Assembly (NCBI RefSeq): GCF_018139145.2 | Contig: NC_059486.1 | Span: 3,534,001 to 3,598,000, forward strand | Direction of reading: 5' to 3' | From: Gymnogyps californianus | Lineage: Eukaryota; Chordata; Aves; Accipitriformes; Cathartidae | Length of the DNA: 64,000 bases | Shown: positions 60,901 through 64,000 of the stretch, piece after piece | Layout: the number at the start of each line of letters is the position of its first letter | Position numbering within the stretch: position 1 is the stretch's first letter | Position numbers and translations under genes: made by a program | The notes under the pieces: model-generated | Seen by the model: only the letters and a program-made list of their open reading frames with translations | Told to the model about the DNA's origin: nothing | Databases searched by the model: none

Positions 60901-61721
60901 TATATTTTTTCCCCCATTCCCTTTATATGTATTTTTTTCCCCATTCCCTTTATATATACATTTCCCCATTCCCTTTATATATATATATTTCCCCCCCCCC
61001 ATTAACTAAGCGTTAAAGTGAGCCCACTCTCCCCTCCCTAGCCACTCCAGCGCTGGGCTCCTTGCCCTCCTGTATCCCCTTCCCTCCCTCCAGGCCAGGC
61101 AGGGAGAGGGCGATGAGCGCTGCAGCCCTTAGGACGGGCTTATTTCCCTCTCTGGGCTCAAATTTGCGGCTGGCTTTTTGGGCCCCGCACCCCAGGAGCC
61201 AGCAGAGTTATTTCAGAGGGGGCGGCCACGCTGGTCCAGGGGGGAGGACAGGGCTGGGTATGGGGCACGGTGGGATTTTGGAAGGTTTTTGGCTGCGGGG
61301 GACCAGCTCCATCCTTTTCTCCCAGCTCCATCCTTCTCTCCCACCTCCCACAGATTACCAAGGTGACTACTACGGACCGGGAGGCAACTATGACTTTTTC
61401 CCTCACGGGCCGCCCTCCCAAGCCCAGTCCCCGGCCGACTCCAGCTACCTTCAGAACTCAGGACCCGGCTCCACACCCCTGGGACCCTTGGAGCCCCCCC
61501 TAAGCGGACACCACTCCTCAGAAAACCAAAGGTACACGGATATGATCTCGCATCCCGACACCCCCAGCCCTGAGCCGGGGATGACCGGTTCGCTGCACCC
61601 CATCCCGGGGGAGGTCTTCAGCGGGGGGCCCAGCCCACCCTTCTCCATGTCCAGCAATAGCGGCTACAGCGGGGCTCTCTCGCACCCCAACCCGGAGCTC
61701 AGCGAGGCGGCGGTGTGGTAG
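54734..61721 (+). CDS. LHX5: LIM/homeobox protein Lhx5, complete, five exons
   Basis: This gene encodes a nuclear LIM-homeodomain transcription factor. The spliced CDS joins 54734-54906, 56629-56852, 58078-58355, 59814-59979 and 61354-61721, which is 1209 bases or 402 residues plus TAG, the length I recall for human LHX5. LIM1 is visible as C5/C8, H26/C29, C32/C35 and C52/D55. LIM2 is C64/C67, H86/C89, C92/C95 and C115/D118. An acidic, Ser/Asn/Glu-rich linker covers about 140-178. The homeodomain is 180-239 with W227 and N230 (homeodomain positions 48 and 51). The C-terminal third is rich in Pro, Ser, Gly and Tyr and ends in the family tail EAAVW. The linker ([11 protein letters not shown], then [13 protein letters not shown]) and the [12 protein letters not shown] segment after the homeodomain match LHX5, not the paralogue LHX1. 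An in-frame TGA at 54665 with no ATG before 54734 fixes the start. The second ATG (54737) has the better context (A at -3, G at +4). From family knowledge the LIM domains bind LDB1, and the protein acts in forebrain, Cajal-Retzius and spinal interneuron development. Confidence 0.97.
54907..56628 (+). other. LHX5 intron 1
   Basis: This 1722-base GT-AG intron is mostly a continuation of the CpG island (to about 56330). It contains a G/T-only tract at 55726-55858 and an 18-base A run at 55899-55916. I see no additional exon in it. Confidence 0.93.
55726..55858 (+). repeat. G/T-only tract in LHX5 intron 1
   Basis: About 130 bases consist almost only of G and T, in GGGTTTT / TTTGGGG-type units. 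The pattern can support G-quadruplex or R-loop formation on the transcribed gene. Complementary C/A-rich tracts occur at about 53790-53850 and 62405-62480. Confidence 0.75.
56629..56852 (+). CDS. LHX5: LHX5 coding exon 2 (LIM domain 2)
   Basis: The acceptor is a pyrimidine tract ending CTCTCCAG|GAGG. The first base completes Arg58, followed by RFGTKCAGC. The exon encodes LIM2 (C64 to D118) and the start of the linker, and ends TCAG|GTACG with one base of Val133 left over. The sequence [11 protein letters not shown] with [13 protein letters not shown] is typical of the LHX1/LHX5 class. Confidence 0.96.
56853..58077 (+). other. LHX5 intron 2
   Basis: This 1225-base GT-AG intron is C-rich and contains a short CA run at about 57103-57119. 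No alternative exon with supporting splice sites was found. Confidence 0.93.
58078..58355 (+). CDS. LHX5: LHX5 coding exon 3 (linker and first 46 residues of homeodomain)
   Basis: The acceptor is TTTACAG|TG and the exon reads [11 protein letters not shown] onward. It holds the acidic polar linker and homeodomain helices 1 and 2, ending at VIQ|GTAGG in phase 0. The intron falls between homeodomain positions 46 and 47, a position shared by many LIM-homeobox genes. Confidence 0.96.
58356..59813 (+). other. LHX5 intron 3
   Basis: This 1458-base GT-AG intron interrupts the homeobox. It has a pyrimidine-rich stretch at about 59275-59500. I see no repeat element or coding content in it. Confidence 0.93.
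59814..59979 (+). CDS. LHX5: LHX5 coding exon 4 (recognition helix)
   Basis: The acceptor is CGGCTGCAG|GTC. The exon begins [12 protein letters not shown], the DNA-recognition helix with W227 and N230. It continues with the basic stretch [16 protein letters not shown] and [12 protein letters not shown], and ends YYG|GTGAGG with one base of Asp281. Confidence 0.96.
60245..60446. repeat. CACGCA-rich alternating tract in LHX5 intron 4
   Basis: This consists of repeated GCACAC, CGCGCG, CACGCGTGTG and CACGCACAGGC units. It alternates purine and pyrimidine and is Z-DNA prone. No coding signal is present. Confidence 0.65.
60800..61002 (+). repeat. Minisatellite in LHX5 intron 4, unit about 26 bases
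   Basis: The core CCCCATTCCCTTTATATA is followed by a T run and recurs. CCCCATT occurs at 60859, 60885, 60912, 60939 and 60964, spacings of 25-27 bases, with shorter degenerate units before that (60803, 60823, 60844). It ends 350 bases before exon 5. Confidence 0.85.
61354..61721 (+). CDS. LHX5: LHX5 coding exon 5 (C-terminal region and stop)
   Basis: The acceptor is CTCCCACAG|AT. It encodes D281 to W402, a Pro/Ser/Gly/Tyr-rich region including [16 protein letters not shown], the segment [12 protein letters not shown], and the terminal EAAVW before TAG at 61719. This part diverges most between LHX5 orthologues, and several substitutions are expected relative to mammals. Confidence 0.96.
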
Positions 61722-62640
61722 GCCTGGCGCGGGCACGCGTGCGTGTGTGGAGGGGGAAAACACCCCCACGTTCCCCCAGCCCACGCGTGTCCCCCCTCCC
61801 CGCCCCGGACCAGGGCGCATTATGTCACCGTCGCCGGATAAAGACCCCCCTCTCCGATGCCAAAATGCATCCCTGCATCCCCCCGCCCTCCCCATCACTG
61901 CAGAACTGCCCCCCCCCCGGGACCTTGGGGCCACCCCGCTACCTCCCCCTCCCAGCACCTTCCCCCCAACACTGGGGGGGGGGCAATGAATGGTGCCCAG
62001 CCCCGAAGAACGCCCCCTCCCGCCGGCGTCGGGACCACCGCCTCTCGGACCAAAGCTGAACTCGCCTGGACACAGGTCCCACTGCCCCGGCGGCACCTGG
62101 GGAGGGGGGGCTGGGGCAGGGCTCCCCCCTCCCCCCCTGCTAATTAGCATCCTTTTTAATTATCCCCTACCACCTCATGGGGGGGAAATGGGGAATAGCA
62201 GGAATAACCCCCCCGGCCCCTCCTCTGCTCTTGTTTTTGTTGTTCCCATTTTATCCCCAAGGAGAAGGTGGGTTTGGACCCGGTTTTTGGTGATGGGTAG
62301 CGGGGGGGGAGGTGGGGGGGGGCCGGGCCCGGGGCTGCCCCAGTGACTGGCTGAGATTGGGCTCCCACATGGTGGAAAAGACACCAGAAAGAGGCAGAAA
62401 CTGGAAAAATACAACAAAAAAAACCCCAATAAACAAGAAAAACCCAAAACCCTGGAACAAAACCAACCCAACCACCACAACAGCAGAAATTAAACTCGAG
62501 CCTCGACGCCGAGTCCCACCCCAACGTTTCCTGGAGGCTCCGCCAATTTAAGGATGTATTATAGTTTTTGCTTCTAGTTTCTTTATTTTGTATAAAGGAG
62601 AAACAAATAAAGTATGTTTTTGTGTTTACTGATTATTTAT
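61722..62640 (+). other. LHX5 3' untranslated region (proximal form)
   Basis: This runs from the TAG stop to just after the AATAAA at 62606-62611. A U/GU-rich downstream element (GTATGTTTTTGTGTTT) follows, as expected of a cleavage site near 62625-62640. The UTR contains a C/A-rich tract at 62405-62480. Confidence 0.75.
62606..62611 (+). terminator. Poly(A) signal AATAAA (proximal)
   Basis: This is a canonical hexamer about 885 bases after the stop codon, followed within 10 bases by a GU/U-rich element. It is the best candidate for the main LHX5 poly(A) signal. Confidence 0.75.
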
Positions 62641-62857
62641 TGTACTTTAGTCATCGGAGGCTCCGAATTTTTCTATTTTGAAGGCAGGGAGGGGGTGGCG
62701 CTGGGGAGGGGGGCAAGAGGATAGAGGGGGGGGAGAAAAAGGAAGAAGGATGGAAAAGGAAAGAAAAAAAGTTGTTTTCTGAAAGCGTCGTGGGTTTCCT
62801 GTCCCCGCTGCCTCTTGCGGAGGCTGTTAGTGTGAATGGCTCTTGTTGTTCAATGTG

Positions 62858-62863
62858 AATAAA
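62858..62863 (+). terminator. Poly(A) signal AATAAA (possible distal site)
   Basis: This is a second canonical hexamer about 250 bases downstream of the first. It is followed by a strongly T-rich stretch (62905-62934), so it could give an alternative longer 3' UTR. Confidence 0.45.
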
Positions 62864-63149
62864 AAACCTTTTAGTTACCTACTGTTCGGTCACCTGGTCC
62901 CTTTCATTTTATTTTATTTATTTTTTTTTTTTTAAGACAAGACCACGAGAGATGCTGGCTGGGCTGCCCTGCTCCCCCACCGTCCCCCAGCCCTGCGCGG
63001 GGTCTGGAGGAGCAGTCCCCATCGGTCCCCTGGGTGGGACGGGTGCCGTCGCCCCTGTACAAGGTGATGCTGCTGCATCACCCACCCGGTACCCCAGGCC
63101 TCCCCACTCCCCCCAGCTCTCCGGCACCGGGGGGGGCACATTGCCCAGC

Positions 63150-64000
63150 TCAGCGCTTTCCCCCACAGCAGAGAGCCCGGTGCATAATTTCTTTCTCCTT
63201 ACGGGGGGAGGTACTGTGTGTACCCCCCAAGACCCCCCCCACCAGGGCACCCCAGAGGCACCCGCAGCCCTGCTGGCAGAGCATCCCCATGGGGGAGCCG
63301 CCGGAGTGCCGAGGGGTCAGCAGGGCTGCTGGAGGGGGACACCGGGGGGGGAACACCAAGGGGAGGGGGGTCTGGGAACGCCATCAGCAGCTTTTGCCCC
63401 ATCTGCCCCAGGGGGGCACGGAGGGCAGGCAGGAGGAGGGTATCCTCCCCCAGCACCCCAGTCTGCTCCCCTTCCTCTCCTGCTTTCCCACTCTTGTTTT
63501 CTGAGATACAAAAATAAATAAAGTCCAAGGCAGGCTGCAGCTCTGAACTAATATTTAAAATGCAAAATCATGGCAGAGTTTCCCCCCCTCCTTGTCTTGC
63601 AGTAAAAAGATATAAACAGAATAAATTACCTTCCCTCACTGGCTTACGAGAGTCCCTCTCTCCTGACCTGAATTTTAAGTCCTGGCTTGGCTCTAACACG
63701 GAGCACCAATGATTTATGAAAAGCCAGCCACTTCTCTGCATATTTTCTCTGTTCAGCCAAGTGGTGGAATTTATCCTTCCTATACCATTACCAGCATTAA
63801 TAACAAGGTGGCAAACGAGCCAGGCCGAGCCCCAAGGGATCCCTCAGCCAGGAGCTGGGGCCATCACAAAGACATCGGACTGTTATCACCCACCAAGCAA
63901 AGCACCTTCTCCCCTTTTAACAGGTGGGGAAACTGAGGCAGGAGTGCAGCCGGCTGCTCCCTTCTGCTCCACCCCTTCCAGGCTGTCAGTGTTTTCAGGT
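63150..64000. other. Downstream intergenic sequence, no gene seen
   Basis: C-rich to 63480, then a pair of AATAAA hexamers (63513-63518 and 63517-63522). An AT-rich patch at 63530-63800 has AATATTTAAAATGC, AATAAATTACC and CCAGCATTAATAAC and may be regulatory. GGTGGGGAAACTGAGGCA at 63923-63940 resembles the tail of an ancient MIR/L2-type repeat. No exon of a neighbouring gene is visible. Confidence 0.45.

Larger units (their letters stand above)
59980..61353 (+). other. LHX5 intron 4
   Basis: This 1374-base GT-AG intron contains three unusual simple-sequence blocks in a row. They are pyrimidine-rich at 60005-60150, alternating purine-pyrimidine (CACGCA-type) at 60245-60446, and an AT/C minisatellite at 60800-61002. 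Confidence 0.93.

Noticed and set aside
54734..61721. LHX1 as the identity of the gene
   Set aside because: The linker and the segment after the homeodomain ([12 protein letters not shown]) match LHX5. LHX1 has a different segment there and starts with a single Met.
1..64000. CRISPR arrays, operons or prokaryotic elements
   Set aside because: The window is vertebrate nuclear DNA with spliced exons and CR1 elements. Its tandem repeats are minisatellites without spacer structure.

Overview
The window is vertebrate nuclear DNA, almost certainly from a bird. It holds one complete multi-exon developmental gene, LHX5 (LIM-homeobox 5), on the + strand at 54734-61721. Several CR1 retroposon fragments of different ages are present. 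One of them (6386-6866) has the typical avian 3' end with repeated ATTCTATG octamers. Compact introns and very GC-rich, CpG-rich sequence around the gene also fit a bird genome.

Layout. From 1 to about 46 kb there is a gene desert: I find no exon set, RNA gene or conserved protein on either strand. It contains CR1 copies (6.4, 9.7-10.4, 41.7, 42.3 and 44.0 kb) and two related LTR-like copies in minus orientation (about 2.5-2.8 and 36.0-36.5 kb). It also has a small CpG island at 8.6-9.1 kb, simple repeats, and many AT-rich patches dense in homeodomain, POU and OTX-type motifs that look like non-coding regulatory elements. From about 46.5 to 56.3 kb the sequence becomes a broad CpG-rich domain. 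That domain is broken by two AT-rich motif-dense islands (50.0-50.4 and 50.6-51.0 kb), a purine-only block (47.1-47.5 kb) and a long pyrimidine-only block (52.2-52.8 kb). The promoter candidate at 54.1 kb has an RFX X-box, an inverted CCAAT box and a CRE-like site.

LHX5 has five coding exons: 54734-54906, 56629-56852, 58078-58355, 59814-59979 and 61354-61721. All junctions are GT-AG and all phases agree, giving a 402-residue protein with two LIM domains and a homeodomain. The 3' UTR carries a canonical AATAAA at 62606 and a second one at 62858. From about 62.9 to 64 kb there is no gene, only an AT-rich patch and another AATAAA pair.

How it fits together. LHX5 is a transcription factor of forebrain and spinal-cord interneurons. 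In vertebrates it sits beside a large desert containing distal enhancers (background knowledge). The 54 kb upstream here is the part of that desert nearest the promoter, so its useful content is probably regulatory. All calls on non-coding elements rest on base composition and motifs seen by eye; conservation could not be tested here.
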